DNA of 64,000 nucleotides from CAYVFC01 sp964450715 (GCA_964450715.1 CAYVFC010000020.1:15292-79291), one strand, 5' to 3'. Numbered from the stretch's first letter, positions 34,287-43,684 are shown. Program-made: numbers and translations. Notes: generated from the sequence alone by a model not told the origin.

Positions 34287-35005
34287 CGCGTATTCGATCG
34301 GTTCTTCTTCCGAACTGTTCGCTTTCGCTTCCTCGGTTCCAGCCTCCGCTCCTCTCTCTCTCTCTCTTCCTCTTCCTCGGACTGTTCCTCGGACTTTTCG
34401 CCCCTGGCTCGCGTTTGCACCGTTTGTCCGTACGTCGTTGTCCGCGGACCGGTCGTCGCCTTCACTCGCGTACCGGCCTCCACGCTCTGCGTTTCCGATT
34501 CAACCTCTTCCTCGGCTGCGGTCTGCCGATCAGCCGGACGCCCCTCGACCGGCTCGCCCAGCGGAGCGCCGCTGGCCAGGGACATAAGCGAGGAGCGCAC
34601 CACCAGGGCCGCGGCCTCGGCCGTGGCCGAGTAGGCGTGGACCTCTCCCTTGCCGGGTGGTTCGATGTTTCGGGAGAGAAGCCTGCTCTGCTCGATCTCC
34701 ATTACATTCACTACCAGGCCACCGCCCGCGGGCGCTTCGAACCAGATCACCGCTTCCGCCCCGTGCCGTTCTGCTGCCGCCCGGGCCTGCTCCAGGTCAG
34801 GCTGGCCGCTCGTCTCTTCAAGCCGCAGATCCCAGCTCAGGTCACCCGTCTGGCCGCGGACTCGCTCGAGAAGCGCGGGCTCGACCTGGCCGATCACCAC
34901 GGCCTTGCGCGGCGGTCGGCCCCGTGTCGACCTCTGCTGCGCATCGGTATCGGCCGCCGAGAGCCAGCAGAGCCAGAGAGCCAGGGCTGTCGCGGCGCGC
35001 TTCAT
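34241..35005 (-). CDS. N-terminal portion of the same envelope protein, frameshifted at an (AG)8 repeat
   Basis: 254 codons: signal peptide ALALWLCWLSAADTDAQ, then a domain reading AVVIGQVEPALLERVRG, GAEAVIWFEAPAGGGLVVNV and AYSATAEAAALVVRSSLMSL, then an acidic linker. After the repeat the frame turns into a Lys/Arg-rich run (RRLEPRKRKRTVRKKNR) unlike the rest, a sign that translation has left the natural frame. The natural continuation is 33651-34286. This may be a phase-variable gene now out of frame, an inactivated gene, or a sequencing slip in the repeat. Confidence 0.65.
   Translation of the reverse strand: MKRAATALALWLCWLSAADTDAQQRSTRGRPPRKAVVIGQVEPALLERVRGQTGDLSWDLRLEETSGQPDLEQARAAAERHGAEAVIWFEAPAGGGLVVNVMEIEQSRLLSRNIEPPGKGEVHAYSATAEAAALVVRSSLMSLASGAPLGEPVEGRPADRQTAAEEEVESETQSVEAGTRVKATTGPRTTTYGQTVQTRARGEKSEEQSEEEEEREREERRLEPRKRKRTVRKKNRSNTRCRAMKMKTRTRKAR
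34352..34367. repeat. (AG)8 microsatellite inside a coding region
   Basis: Eight CT units on the given strand (AG in the coding sense). Loss of one unit restores a continuous frame between the two halves of the envelope protein gene. Such dinucleotide tracts slip easily during replication. Confidence 0.85.
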
Positions 35006-35116
35006 GGAGGATGTATGCTACCGTAACGCGGGTTTCCCGTCGCCACAAAACCGGTAGCCAAGGGCCTCCGGAGTGGGACGCCTGCTCAACTCGTAACAAC
35101 AGGAGCGACAGAGGCG

Positions 35117-36388
35117 ATGTACGACTTTACGCTATCGAAAGAGGCCATCGAGCTACGCGACAAGGCTCGCGACTTCGTAAAGAACCAGGTCGATCCCGAG
35201 TATCTGAGGAAGATGGACCGGGACGAGGTACGGTTTCCGCGCGAGCTATATGACGGCTACGCGCGCAATCGCCTGCTGGGCCTGCGCTTTCCGGAGAAGT
35301 ACGGCGGCCAGGCGCAAAACTGGGTGACCGAGTGCGCGGTCATGGAGGAGATCGGGTGTCTCGGCACCGCGGCCGGATGCGCCTTTGTCATGCCCTCTAT
35401 CGTGGGCGAGGCGCTGAACTGCTTCGGTACCGAGGAGCAGAAGCAGAAGTACCTGGCGCCCATGCTGGCCGGGGAGCTGGTGTCGGCCGAGGCGCTGACC
35501 GAGCCCCGCGGCGGCTCCGACTTCTTCGGCGCCACCAGCCGCGCCCGGGACATGGGCGATCACTTCCTGGTGCGCGGGGCCAAGCGCTTCATCGTGGGTG
35601 CCGAGGGGGCGGACTTCTTCCTCACCTACGTGCGCACCAACTTCGACGAGGCGGCCTCGCCCTACGAGCGCATCAGCACCCTGATCATCGATCGCAGCCC
35701 GGGCGTGGAGGTCAAGTACCTCTACGGGCTACTGGGCACCCGCGGCGGCGGCACCGGTAGGGTGGTTTTCCGCGACGTCAAGGTGCCCAAGGCCAACCTG
35801 GTGGGCGGGTTGCACGGCGGCGCGCTGGTCTTCAACACCATGATGATACCCGAGCGGCTCTGCAGCGCCGCACCCATGCCCGGCGGCATGAAGGCCTGCC
35901 TGGACGTGGCCATGAATTACGCCGACCGCCGCAAGGCATTTGATCGTCCCATTCGCAAGTTCCAGGCGGTGAGCTTCATGGTCGCCAAGGCGCAGGTGTT
36001 GCTCGACGCCAGCCGCGCCATGATCCATCAGGCCGCGCTGGCCGCCGACAGCGACGCGCCCAACAAACGGCGCATCGTCTCCGAGGCCAAAAAGTTCGTG
36101 ACCGACGCGGGCTGGGAGGCGGTCAACCTGGCCATGCAGGTAACCGGCGGGATCGGCTATACCGACGTCTACCCCATCGAGCGGGCGGTGCGCGACACGC
36201 GATTGGCGCAGATCTGGACCGGCACCAACGAGATCATGAGCGCCATGATCCAGCACGACCTCTACCAGGAGTTCCGCCAGGAGCGGGGCCGGTACCGGGA
36301 CATCGAGCGCGATGCCATGCATGCCGATGACTCGGAGAAGATCTTCGACGACGACGATATGTGGCGCGTCTACGACGAGGACCGATAG
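35117..36388 (+). CDS. Acyl-CoA dehydrogenase
   Basis: 423 residues with the full family layout: N-terminal helices, EALTEPRGGSDFFGATSRA (FAD and substrate site), RRKAFDRPIRKFQAV and the C-terminal IWTGTNEIMSAMI. The usual catalytic Glu of short- and medium-chain enzymes (in YEGT) is replaced here (WTGT). A Glu stands at the alternative position, Glu246 in MMIPERL, as in isovaleryl- and long-chain acyl-CoA dehydrogenases. An unusually acidic tail (EKIFDDDDMWRVYDEDR) ends the protein. It stands alone between envelope genes, so its pathway is not indicated. AGGAGCGACAGAGG precedes the ATG. Confidence 0.93.
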   Translation: MYDFTLSKEAIELRDKARDFVKNQVDPEYLRKMDRDEVRFPRELYDGYARNRLLGLRFPEKYGGQAQNWVTECAVMEEIGCLGTAAGCAFVMPSIVGEALNCFGTEEQKQKYLAPMLAGELVSAEALTEPRGGSDFFGATSRARDMGDHFLVRGAKRFIVGAEGADFFLTYVRTNFDEAASPYERISTLIIDRSPGVEVKYLYGLLGTRGGGTGRVVFRDVKVPKANLVGGLHGGALVFNTMMIPERLCSAAPMPGGMKACLDVAMNYADRRKAFDRPIRKFQAVSFMVAKAQVLLDASRAMIHQAALAADSDAPNKRRIVSEAKKFVTDAGWEAVNLAMQVTGGIGYTDVYPIERAVRDTRLAQIWTGTNEIMSAMIQHDLYQEFRQERGRYRDIERDAMHADDSEKIFDDDDMWRVYDEDR

Positions 36389-36472
36389 CCTCCCGTAAGG
36401 AGGCGTCCTGTCTTCGCTCTCCCCACCGGGGCTCGTGATCGATCAATTCAAGGCCGGTTCTTCCCCAGGAAT

Positions 36473-36602
36473 CATCCATCCCCGTAGGGGCGGTCCTTGC
36501 GCCCGCCCGGCGACGGCGCCGGACCGGGGCCGCGGAGGGGGCAAGCCCCTCCCTACGCCGCTTGCCCATACCGTGTAGTGGCGGTCCTTGCGCCCGCCCG
36601 CC
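36473..36602. repeat. GTAGGGGCGG...CCTTGCGCCCGCC interspersed repeats
   Basis: GTAGGGGCGGTCCTTGCGCC (36484 on) recurs as GTAGTGGCGGTCCTTGCGCC (36575 on), with an inverted relative GGGGGCAAGCCCCTCCCTAC (36537-36556) between them. It belongs to the same dispersed family as 10851-10912 and fills the gap between convergent genes. Confidence 0.75.
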
Positions 36603-36609
36603 TGCAGCG

Positions 36610-37476
36610 CTATTCGCAGGCCAACGCTTCCCCCTCCTCCGCTGGATCGATGAGGTAGTCGCCGTTGCCGTCCTCGAAAGCGGTATTGCCGTCGCAGTAG
36701 TGGTTCTCTCCACCGATCTCCCACGCTCCCTGCACGCGGTTGCGCACCAAAATGGCGTTGTTTTGCAGGACGATCAGGTCGCCGTATATGTCGGTGGCAG
36801 CGACCGTGACGTTGTTCTTGCGTATCTCGACGTTGCCCTCGACCACGCAAAAGAGCAGCGCGATGTTGTTCAGGTCCATGATGACGTTGCCCTTGATGTA
36901 AAGGCCGCGCACGCGCGCGTTGTTGCCCGAGATGATCAGATCGCCTTCTATCACGGTGTTTTCGGCGCCATTGCCGTAAATGGCCACGTTGTTGCCGTCC
37001 ACGTTGATGTCCCCCTCGATCACCTGCCCGTCGGTGGCCGGATCGAAGACGATGACGGTGTTGTTGGCGTTCTGCGGCACGTCGGTGTCGCCCTGCTGCG
37101 CGGGATCGATCCGCGTCATGTTGTCGTCGGTGGGCGGCGGGTAACAGATCACGTCCACCACCTCTCCGTCGACCACGATCACGTCCATCTTGGCGTTGGG
37201 GTCGTCGCAGAACTTGACCCCGGTGGTGTCTACCGTGACCGGGGCTTCGCCGTCGATGGGGATATCGCTACCGGGCGAGATGCCCGACGAAGGGCCGACA
37301 TAGTCCGACTCGCCGGTCAGCACCACCGACTCGCTCGGGTTCTCCTCGTATCCTACATAGTCGTCGGTCTGCTGAAATCCCTCGTGCGACTCGCTGCCGC
37401 AGCTCACGCAGAGCAAGCAGCAGGCGATGACCGCTAAAACTCGACCGCCGATTGATAAAGTTATTCTAGCCATCAT
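36610..37476 (-). CDS. Lipoprotein with short beta-helix repeats
   Basis: 288 residues. The signal ends CLLCVSC (lipobox Cys26). After an acidic linker and an MDVIVVDGEVVDVICY segment, a ladder of short rungs spaced about 20 residues begins: DINVDGNNVAIYGNG, DLIISGNNARVRGLYI, VIMDLNNIALLFCVV, VEIRKNNVTVAATDI and LIVLQNNAILVRNRV. Each rung has Asn-Asn at the turn. This is a small right-handed beta-helix exposed at the cell surface. It is last in a minus-strand series with a beta-barrel and a giant IPT/kelch protein. Confidence 0.75.
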   Translation of the reverse strand: MMARITLSIGGRVLAVIACCLLCVSCGSESHEGFQQTDDYVGYEENPSESVVLTGESDYVGPSSGISPGSDIPIDGEAPVTVDTTGVKFCDDPNAKMDVIVVDGEVVDVICYPPPTDDNMTRIDPAQQGDTDVPQNANNTVIVFDPATDGQVIEGDINVDGNNVAIYGNGAENTVIEGDLIISGNNARVRGLYIKGNVIMDLNNIALLFCVVEGNVEIRKNNVTVAATDIYGDLIVLQNNAILVRNRVQGAWEIGGENHYCDGNTAFEDGNGDYLIDPAEEGEALACE

Positions 37477-37520
37477 TTTCCCCTTGCTAACTCCGGCCCG
37501 TCACGACGTGCCGGAGTCTG

Positions 37521-38378
37521 TTAGAGTATCGCCCGGTAGCCCAGCCACAGCGAGGCCGAGCCTAGGTTGGAGTCTCCGGTGATATCGTGGGTGAGCGGCC
37601 CCCACTGGAAGAGCAGCTCGGCCATCAGGCCGCCGGGCCCCAGCTCGTATTCGCAGCCGAGCGGAATGCCGAAGCCGAAGCCGGTCGACTGCTCGACGTT
37701 TTCGGGGATCTTGGACTCGCCCGCCTTACCCTCGATATCGCTCTCCAGCAGATAGATGCGGGGGCCGATGCCGGCGTAGGGCACGAAGGGCTCTGCCAGT
37801 CCGGTGAAGCGGAAGAGGAAGGTGGGCTGGAATACGAGTTCCTTCTGGGTGAGCTCCCAGGAGTAGCTCCCGTCTTCCGTTCCCGGCGCCTGGATCCGCG
37901 AATCCTCGGCCTTGCCGTCGGCGGTTGGCACTGTATAGGATATGTCCAGCAAACCGACGATCCGCTGCTTGGTTCCGCCGAAGACCACGCCCAGCTCCAG
38001 CGCTCCGGTGGCCATCATCCCCAGATCGCTGAAGGGCACCATCCCGCCGAACTTGCCGGCCAGCAGAAATCCCCAGCTGTTGTCGGGCTCACCAGACTCC
38101 TCCTCGGGCGGCAGATCCTCGAGCCCTCCCTCGATGTCGAGCTCCGCGGCCTCCTCGATAGTGGAGTCGATTTCCTCCGGGGCCATCTGCTCCTCCGGGG
38201 CCATCTGCTCCTCGGGTGCCGTCGCTTCCGCGGGCGCGCCCTCGGCCGCCGCGGGTGCTTCCGGCTCCTGGGCTCCGGCTGAAGCCGGCAATGCCGCCAC
38301 TGCCAGCACGGTCAGCGCTAGCGCGGCCGCGAACACGGTGTACAGCGAAAACTCGCGATTCGATTTCGAAGTTGCCAT
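37521..38378 (-). CDS. Outer-membrane beta-barrel protein with Ala/Pro/Glu linker
   Basis: 285 residues from ATG 38378, chosen for GGAG seven bases upstream; in-frame ATGs at 38405 and 38396 would overlap the preceding gene. The signal peptide ends ASAGA-QE. The next 60 residues are an Ala/Pro/Glu linker with the repeat EEQMAPEEQMAPEE. The rest is a barrel of about eight strands (WGFLLAGKFGGMVPF, LELGVVFGG, VGLLDISYTVP, FVPYAGIGPRIYLLE, SASLWLGYRAIL). Resembles OmpW/OmpA-like barrels in length; specific family not assigned. Confidence 0.75.
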   Translation of the reverse strand: MATSKSNREFSLYTVFAAALALTVLAVAALPASAGAQEPEAPAAAEGAPAEATAPEEQMAPEEQMAPEEIDSTIEEAAELDIEGGLEDLPPEEESGEPDNSWGFLLAGKFGGMVPFSDLGMMATGALELGVVFGGTKQRIVGLLDISYTVPTADGKAEDSRIQAPGTEDGSYSWELTQKELVFQPTFLFRFTGLAEPFVPYAGIGPRIYLLESDIEGKAGESKIPENVEQSTGFGFGIPLGCEYELGPGGLMAELLFQWGPLTHDITGDSNLGSASLWLGYRAIL

Positions 38379-38404
38379 ACCGTTCTCCATGCTCTTCATG
38401 ACCA

Positions 38405-41400
38405 TCACCAGATGACCGTTTCGGTCGTGTCGGTCACGCTACCGTCTGAATCGGTCTGCCCGCCCACCAGGAAGATGAACGCGCTCTGTACCGAGTGGCC
38501 GGGCAAGTAGCGCGGCTGCTGCATGCTCAGCCCTTCGTTGTTCCAGTTGTCGATCTCGGTGGCCGAAAGCAATGTTCCACCGATGGCGTTGTTTCTCGGG
38601 TTGGCCTGTAGCCCGCCGAACAGCAGCAGCTTGGCCGTGTCCGAGGTCCCGAGCGCCAGCCATCCGAAACCGGCGCGATCCGAGGACAGATCGTCGGGAG
38701 CGCCGTCGAATGCTGCCAGGCTTCCGTCGTCGTTGACCTGCGCCACCTCCACCGTGCCCGTGCGGTCGTTGTTGATGTTGACCGGGGTAGTCCGGCCGCC
38801 GCCTACGTATACATAGGAATCGTCGGCCAGGCTCGGGATCACGCTGGCGTTCACGACCCAGGCGCCCGGCAGCCAACGCGGCTCGATGGCGACGTTGCCT
38901 CCCACGGTCCAGCCGGCGGCGTCGATGCTCTGCCGGCCGTCGGCGCCCACGGTCACGGTCAGGTACTCGTAGCTGTCGAGCGCCGTGCCGCTGTCCTCGC
39001 TTCCGCCGCTCTTGCCGAGCAGCGCGTAGATGTGCCAGGTGCCGGCCGCGGTGGGGCTGCGCGCCAGAGCGCCGGCCGGCCCCATGCGCGCGGTGTTCAG
39101 GCTATCGATCGCGTGCCAGCGGCCGGTTGAACCCAGCGGCAGCGGCCGGTCCGGGTCGTTGCCCGGCGTGTCCGAGCCGTCGTCCGTATACTGCAGCGTG
39201 GGCAGATCGGCGATGTCGAGCTCGGCGATCAGCACCTCGTCCGCGCCCGCTGTCTCGTTGGGGTTGACCGTGCGATAGATGCGGTAACCGGCGATGTTGT
39301 CCAGCGGGTCTCCCAGCACGTCGAGCGGCGCCGACCAGGAGATGGTCACCCGCGTCAGAATGCCGTCGTCCAGCGAAGGCAGGCGCACCAGCAAGGGGCT
39401 GGAGGCCAGCGTCTCGCCGCCGGGGTTGTCCGGGTCGGCGCCGGTCAGCACTGCCGAGACCCGGTAGGACCAGAGCCCGCCGCCGAGCCCGTCTTCGTCC
39501 GGCACGATGTCCACGTCCTCGATGACGGGTACCTCCTCAGGCGAGAGCACTATGGCCCGCTCCGCATTGGATAGAGCGTCCGTTCCGTCGGTGCCACCGA
39601 ATATATAGATGTAACGCCCTAGGGTGACGCTCCCGGCAAACGAGCGCGCGGCGTTGATCGCGAGCTCGTCGTTCGCCATCGTCCACGACTGCATTTCGCC
39701 GAACACGTCCACCGAGGCGAACTCCACCGAGTCGAACGGCGCGTTGGCATCCGACGGCCCGCCGTCTCCGCCGACGGCATAGACGAAGCGGGCAGCTGTC
39801 GTGGCTTTGACCGCCCCCGAGACCAGCGCCCGGCGCGCCACGTTGAGCGAGGTGCCGGGTTGCGGGTTGGAGAGGTTGAGCGATGGGTTGGTCGCTCCCA
39901 GCGAGGAGAACTCGCCGTAGGTCCCGTCGTCATTGGTCACCCGGACCACGCAGACCGTGCCGTTGGCGATCCCGGACGCGTCCGCGCTGGCGGTCTGCGT
40001 GCAGTCGTCTCCGCTACAATCGACGCTTCCCGAGGTGACCGGGGGATCGACCTCGCTTCCGTCGGGCTCCACGCAGTGCAGGGAAACCTCGGAGTTGCGG
40101 AAGCTCGTACCCTTGATGGTGAGCTGGTTGGGATCGTTTCCGACCACCAGCGACTGCGGAGCCAGCTCGTCCACCACCGGTGGTGGGTCGCCGACCGAGC
40201 TGTAGGCGGCGGTGGCCACTCCCACGCTGCCGTCCGGGTTGACTACGATGATGTCGTACTGATCGACCGCGGTTCCCGCCGGCACGATGGCGGTCAGCAC
40301 GTCGTCGCCGCTCAGCGAAACCGAGCCCAGCAGGATAGCCTCGCCGCTGCCGTCGCTCGGCGCCAGGAACACACGCGGCGTGGCCTGGAACGGATCGCCC
40401 GACGAGGCGCGGAAGATGGTGACGGCGGTCGAGGTGTCGTTGTCTCCGAAGGGGGGCACCACCTGGTCGATCTCGACCGAGGTCTGGTCGGTCACCGTGA
40501 AAGCTTCCTGCAGCGTGGCAAAGCAGCCCGACTGGTCCTCGAACATCACGTCGTACTGCCCTGCAGCCTGCCCCGTGGGCACAGTGAACTGCGCGCGGTT
40601 CGGGTAACGGGCCATCACCTGCGGGTCAAAGCTGCCCACCTGTTCGCCGTCCGCGCTGTTGACCAGCGTTACCGCGCCCTCGGGGAGCAACCCATCTTCA
40701 TCGGTCACTATGGTGGTCAGAAACAGGGTGATGGGCGTATTGATGCCGTTGTAGACCACGAAGGGATCGGCCATGAACAGGAAGGGCCCGGTGATACCGG
40801 TGACCTGCTCGTGCGGCGGCTCGTCCGCGCAGCTGTCCGGATTGGCCACCACCAGGTCGCACACCTCGCCCTCCACGATGCCCGCACCGATCACGGCCCG
40901 TAGCTCGGTGGCGCTCACCACCTCCACGCTCATCGACTCCACCACCTTGCCGTCCGGGCAGTGAAGCTCCACCACCGCCCCGTCTAAGAAGCCGCTTCCA
41001 GTGATCTTCAGCCGACTTCCTCCCTCGCAGACGGTCGAGGGAGCGACCATATCCACCTCGGGCGGCGGCTCGACGGAAAGCGTCTCCTGCGCGGTCGAAC
41101 AGCCCGCCGGGTCGGGATTGGTGATGACCATGCCGTATTCGGCCGGCGGAAGCTCGGTCTCGCTAACGGTCAACGTAAAGGTCGTGCACGACTCGACTCC
41201 GGTCACCCCCTCCACGGCCGAGCAGTTGCCGAGCGAGTCTGCGTCGGGCTGCAGCTGAAGCGGGCTCCCGAGCCCCCCGCCCGTGATCTCCACCGAGGGC
41301 AAGCTGTCGTTGATTTTCAGGAAGCCGCCGCCGGTCACGATGATACGGCGGTTGTCCTCATCAAAGCAGATGACCTGGATGCCGTCCGCGTTGACCGCGG

Positions 41401-42280
41401 GGGGCGGTACCACGGCCATGGAGACCTGCTCGCTGGAAAAGCAGCTGGCCGGCGCCGGGCTGGTGGCCGTCAAGTTGTACGGGCCATAGGCAAGGTCGGA
41501 TGGCAGATCCACGGTTAGCTTCCTGCAGAGCTCGATGGTACCGCCCGCGTAAGTGCCCGGCACGGCCGCGCAGTCGTCCGCGGCCGACCCGAGGTCCACG
41601 TCATCCCCCGCCGCCGGCGTGAACGTCACGGTCGGCGTCTCGCTGCCCACCTTCAAGAAGTTCGCGCCATTGAATACGAGCTCTCGCGGGTCCTGCTCCA
41701 CGCAGAGCGCGGGCGGCGCGGGTTCCAACGCATCGATCCTGGGAGGCGGCACTACCGCCAGCCCCTGCTCCAGCGTATCGCGCGTATGCCCGTCCGGGTT
41801 TTCCACCGTTACGTCGTACAGACCCGGATCCAGGGCGACCGGCGGATCCTCGGTGACCCGCATGGTCATCTGCCCGCTGCTCTCCCAGCTCAGGTTATCG
41901 CTCAGCTCCTCGCCCGCCTCGGCCGGAAAGACCACCTCGCTCCCCGTCGCCTCGTTGCCCGCCAGGTCCTGGGTTTTGGCGATCGTCACCTCGGGCATCA
42001 TTAGCTCGACCGGCGTGTCCAGCACCTTGGTCGGCATGGGTGCGAACCCCTTGCCCGTGATCACCACGGCCGCGTTCGGCTCCACCCGCTGCGCATTGCA
42101 TACCAGGTCCGGCTCGACCGCGTCGATCCTTACCCCCGGGCTTTCCGTCTCGTGCGCGCAGCCCGCAACGCACGCCAAAAAACACGCGAGAACCAGCAGT
42201 ACGCAGCTCACCACGCGACCGTAGCTACTGCCTCCCGCGACCCCATTTCGAACGCCTGCCTGGCAACCGTAAGCTGTCAT
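38405..42280 (-). CDS. Giant lipoprotein with IPT/TIG-like repeats and a kelch-like C-terminal region
   Basis: 1291 residues from ATG 42280 (GTGGAG upstream). The signal ends in CVAGC (Cys41). Roughly nine IPT/TIG-type Ig-like repeats follow, each opening xxDALEP or PPxVNADGI and containing ITGKGF, VTGGGF or ITGSGF, several with a Cys pair. The last 450 residues contain kelch-like blades (FVYAVGGDGG, GRYIYIFGGTDG, YVYVGGGRT, LLLFGGLQ, FIFLVGGQ) around a fibronectin-like piece (SWSAPLDVLGDP..GYRIYRT). Probably a long surface-exposed binding protein. Its stop overlaps possible upstream starts of the beta-barrel gene. Confidence 0.85.
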   Translation of the reverse strand: MTAYGCQAGVRNGVAGGSSYGRVVSCVLLVLACFLACVAGCAHETESPGVRIDAVEPDLVCNAQRVEPNAAVVITGKGFAPMPTKVLDTPVELMMPEVTIAKTQDLAGNEATGSEVVFPAEAGEELSDNLSWESSGQMTMRVTEDPPVALDPGLYDVTVENPDGHTRDTLEQGLAVVPPPRIDALEPAPPALCVEQDPRELVFNGANFLKVGSETPTVTFTPAAGDDVDLGSAADDCAAVPGTYAGGTIELCRKLTVDLPSDLAYGPYNLTATSPAPASCFSSEQVSMAVVPPPAVNADGIQVICFDEDNRRIIVTGGGFLKINDSLPSVEITGGGLGSPLQLQPDADSLGNCSAVEGVTGVESCTTFTLTVSETELPPAEYGMVITNPDPAGCSTAQETLSVEPPPEVDMVAPSTVCEGGSRLKITGSGFLDGAVVELHCPDGKVVESMSVEVVSATELRAVIGAGIVEGEVCDLVVANPDSCADEPPHEQVTGITGPFLFMADPFVVYNGINTPITLFLTTIVTDEDGLLPEGAVTLVNSADGEQVGSFDPQVMARYPNRAQFTVPTGQAAGQYDVMFEDQSGCFATLQEAFTVTDQTSVEIDQVVPPFGDNDTSTAVTIFRASSGDPFQATPRVFLAPSDGSGEAILLGSVSLSGDDVLTAIVPAGTAVDQYDIIVVNPDGSVGVATAAYSSVGDPPPVVDELAPQSLVVGNDPNQLTIKGTSFRNSEVSLHCVEPDGSEVDPPVTSGSVDCSGDDCTQTASADASGIANGTVCVVRVTNDDGTYGEFSSLGATNPSLNLSNPQPGTSLNVARRALVSGAVKATTAARFVYAVGGDGGPSDANAPFDSVEFASVDVFGEMQSWTMANDELAINAARSFAGSVTLGRYIYIFGGTDGTDALSNAERAIVLSPEEVPVIEDVDIVPDEDGLGGGLWSYRVSAVLTGADPDNPGGETLASSPLLVRLPSLDDGILTRVTISWSAPLDVLGDPLDNIAGYRIYRTVNPNETAGADEVLIAELDIADLPTLQYTDDGSDTPGNDPDRPLPLGSTGRWHAIDSLNTARMGPAGALARSPTAAGTWHIYALLGKSGGSEDSGTALDSYEYLTVTVGADGRQSIDAAGWTVGGNVAIEPRWLPGAWVVNASVIPSLADDSYVYVGGGRTTPVNINNDRTGTVEVAQVNDDGSLAAFDGAPDDLSSDRAGFGWLALGTSDTAKLLLFGGLQANPRNNAIGGTLLSATEIDNWNNEGLSMQQPRYLPGHSVQSAFIFLVGGQTDSDGSVTDTTETVIW

Positions 42281-42851
42281 CTCCACGATTCTCCCTCTTC
42301 CTCGTTCTGTCCGAGCCCGTGTTCCTCCCCAGGACCGGAGCTTCCTTTCGCGCCTCCCGACCCGGAAACGACCCGGAACCGTCTTACTTGGAAACCGCCC
42401 GCAAGTATACATCCCCGAATTGCCCCCGGCCAGAGTGCCAGAATTATGGGAGCCGCCCGCGACCCCCGAGCACGAACGTACGTCCTGCCGTTCCGGCTTC
42501 GCCGGATTCTCATAACGTCGCCGGACAGGTCGAGAAGCGTCCGAGCCCATGCTCTACAGATGCTCCCCCCACGTCTCCGGATGATTTTTTCCTGTCGCAC
42601 AGGCGCATTTACAAGACCCCGCTGTTCGAGAAGTTCCCACCTCTTTGTTCAGCCCTCTCCCTCGCTCGTTTCCCCCTCCTTATATGGATAGAGGCGTCCG
42701 AACCTTGACAGTCCGAGCCGTGCGAGTATTTTCCCTTGGCCCCGAGCGGCCCCGCGCCACCCGGAACCAGGCACCCCGCAGCACCCGTCGGCCCGGCCTC
42801 TCTCGTCCTCAATACTTAATAGAGAGGGCAAAGAGAGGGCAACCGGCAATC

Positions 42852-42927
42852 GCCCAGGTAGCTCAGTCGGTAGAGCAGTGGACTGAAAATCCTCGTGTCG
42901 ACAGTTCAATTCTGTCCCTGGGCACCA
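42852..42927 (+). tRNA. tRNA-Phe (GAA)
   Basis: A complete 76-nt cloverleaf with CCA encoded. The acceptor arm GCCCAGG pairs with CCTGGGC, the D-arm is GTAGCTCAGTCGGTAGAGC, the anticodon loop is CTGAAAA with GAA, and the T-arm is CAGTTCAATTCTG. It is the left boundary of the repeated region described below. Confidence 0.96.
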
Positions 42928-42929
42928 CG

Positions 42930-42953
42930 AACCCCGGTTTTACCGGGGTTTCG
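42930..42953 (+). terminator. Rho-independent terminator of tRNA-Phe
   Basis: AACCCCGG-TTTTA-CCGGGGTT (42930-42950), followed by TTCG. A decayed equivalent follows the tRNA fragment at 44687. Confidence 0.8.
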
Positions 42954-43068
42954 CGTTTGCGGGGTTGACGGCGTCACCAACAGACCCGATTCGACTCGCG
43001 GTCGCTTCCTTGTCACCGTGGTGTCCCGGCGGTACGCTGAATTCGACGGGTCAACGAAAGGGCGCCCA

Positions 43069-43314
43069 ATGCCGGACTTCTGGAAATATCTCGATTCGGA
43101 TCCAAATATCTGCCATGGGCAACTGCGTTTCGCGAATACGCGAATCATGGTCTACCAGGTCCTGGAAGCGCTGGCAGAGGGAGCCACCGAGCAGGAGTTG
43201 CTCGATTCGTATCCTACCCTGTCGCGGGAGCACCTGCGCGCGGCCATCGCTTTCGGAGCCGAGGCCGCACGGGACGAGATCTTCCTTCCCCTTGCAGACA
43301 AGAAAGCTTCGTGA
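43069..43314 (+). CDS. DUF433 antitoxin-like protein
   Basis: 81 residues: MPDFWKYLDSDPNICHGQLR, then FANTRIMVYQVLEALAEGAT and LLDSYPTLSREHLRAAIAFG. This is the DUF433 fold, a small winged helix found as antitoxin of VapBC45-like systems with DUF5615 toxins. The next gene overlaps it by 4 nt and is exactly such a toxin. It begins 142 bp after tRNA-Phe. A decayed copy of its 5' end lies at 44880-44925. Confidence 0.88.
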   Translation: MPDFWKYLDSDPNICHGQLRFANTRIMVYQVLEALAEGATEQELLDSYPTLSREHLRAAIAFGAEAARDEIFLPLADKKAS

Positions 43315-43673
43315 AGATCAAGCTCGACGAGAACGTCGTTCGCGAAGCTGTTGCAGTACTGCGGGAACTAGGTCACGACGTCACGACGGTTCCGGAACAG
43401 GAGATGTCGGGCTGGAGCGATGACGACATCTGGCCCGTGATTCAAGACGAGTCGCGCCTTCTGGTCACGCTCGACAAGGGATTCGGCGATATCCGCCATT
43501 ACGCGCCCGGTTCGCACCGGGGCGTTTTGCTGCTGCGACCGGACAAGCACCGCCCGGCGGCAGTCGCTGCATTTATCATAGATGTACTGCAGACGATAAC
43601 CCTGGAAGACATCGAAGGATGTATCGCCGTCGCGACGCCTCGCGGCATTCGGATACGGAGACCAACCTCGTAA
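43311..43673 (+). CDS. DUF5615 PIN-like toxin
   Basis: 120 residues from GTG 43311, overlapping the DUF433 stop (GTGA). MKIKLDENVVREAVAVLREL carries the first acidic residues (LDEN), and RLLVTLDKGFGDI the second (TLDKGFG), which are the conserved PIN-like active-site positions of DUF5615. Predicted RNase toxin partnered with the DUF433 protein; target unknown. Confidence 0.88.
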   Translation: MKIKLDENVVREAVAVLRELGHDVTTVPEQEMSGWSDDDIWPVIQDESRLLVTLDKGFGDIRHYAPGSHRGVLLLRPDKHRPAAVAAFIIDVLQTITLEDIEGCIAVATPRGIRIRRPTS

Positions 43674-43684
43674 TACGCCTCCCG

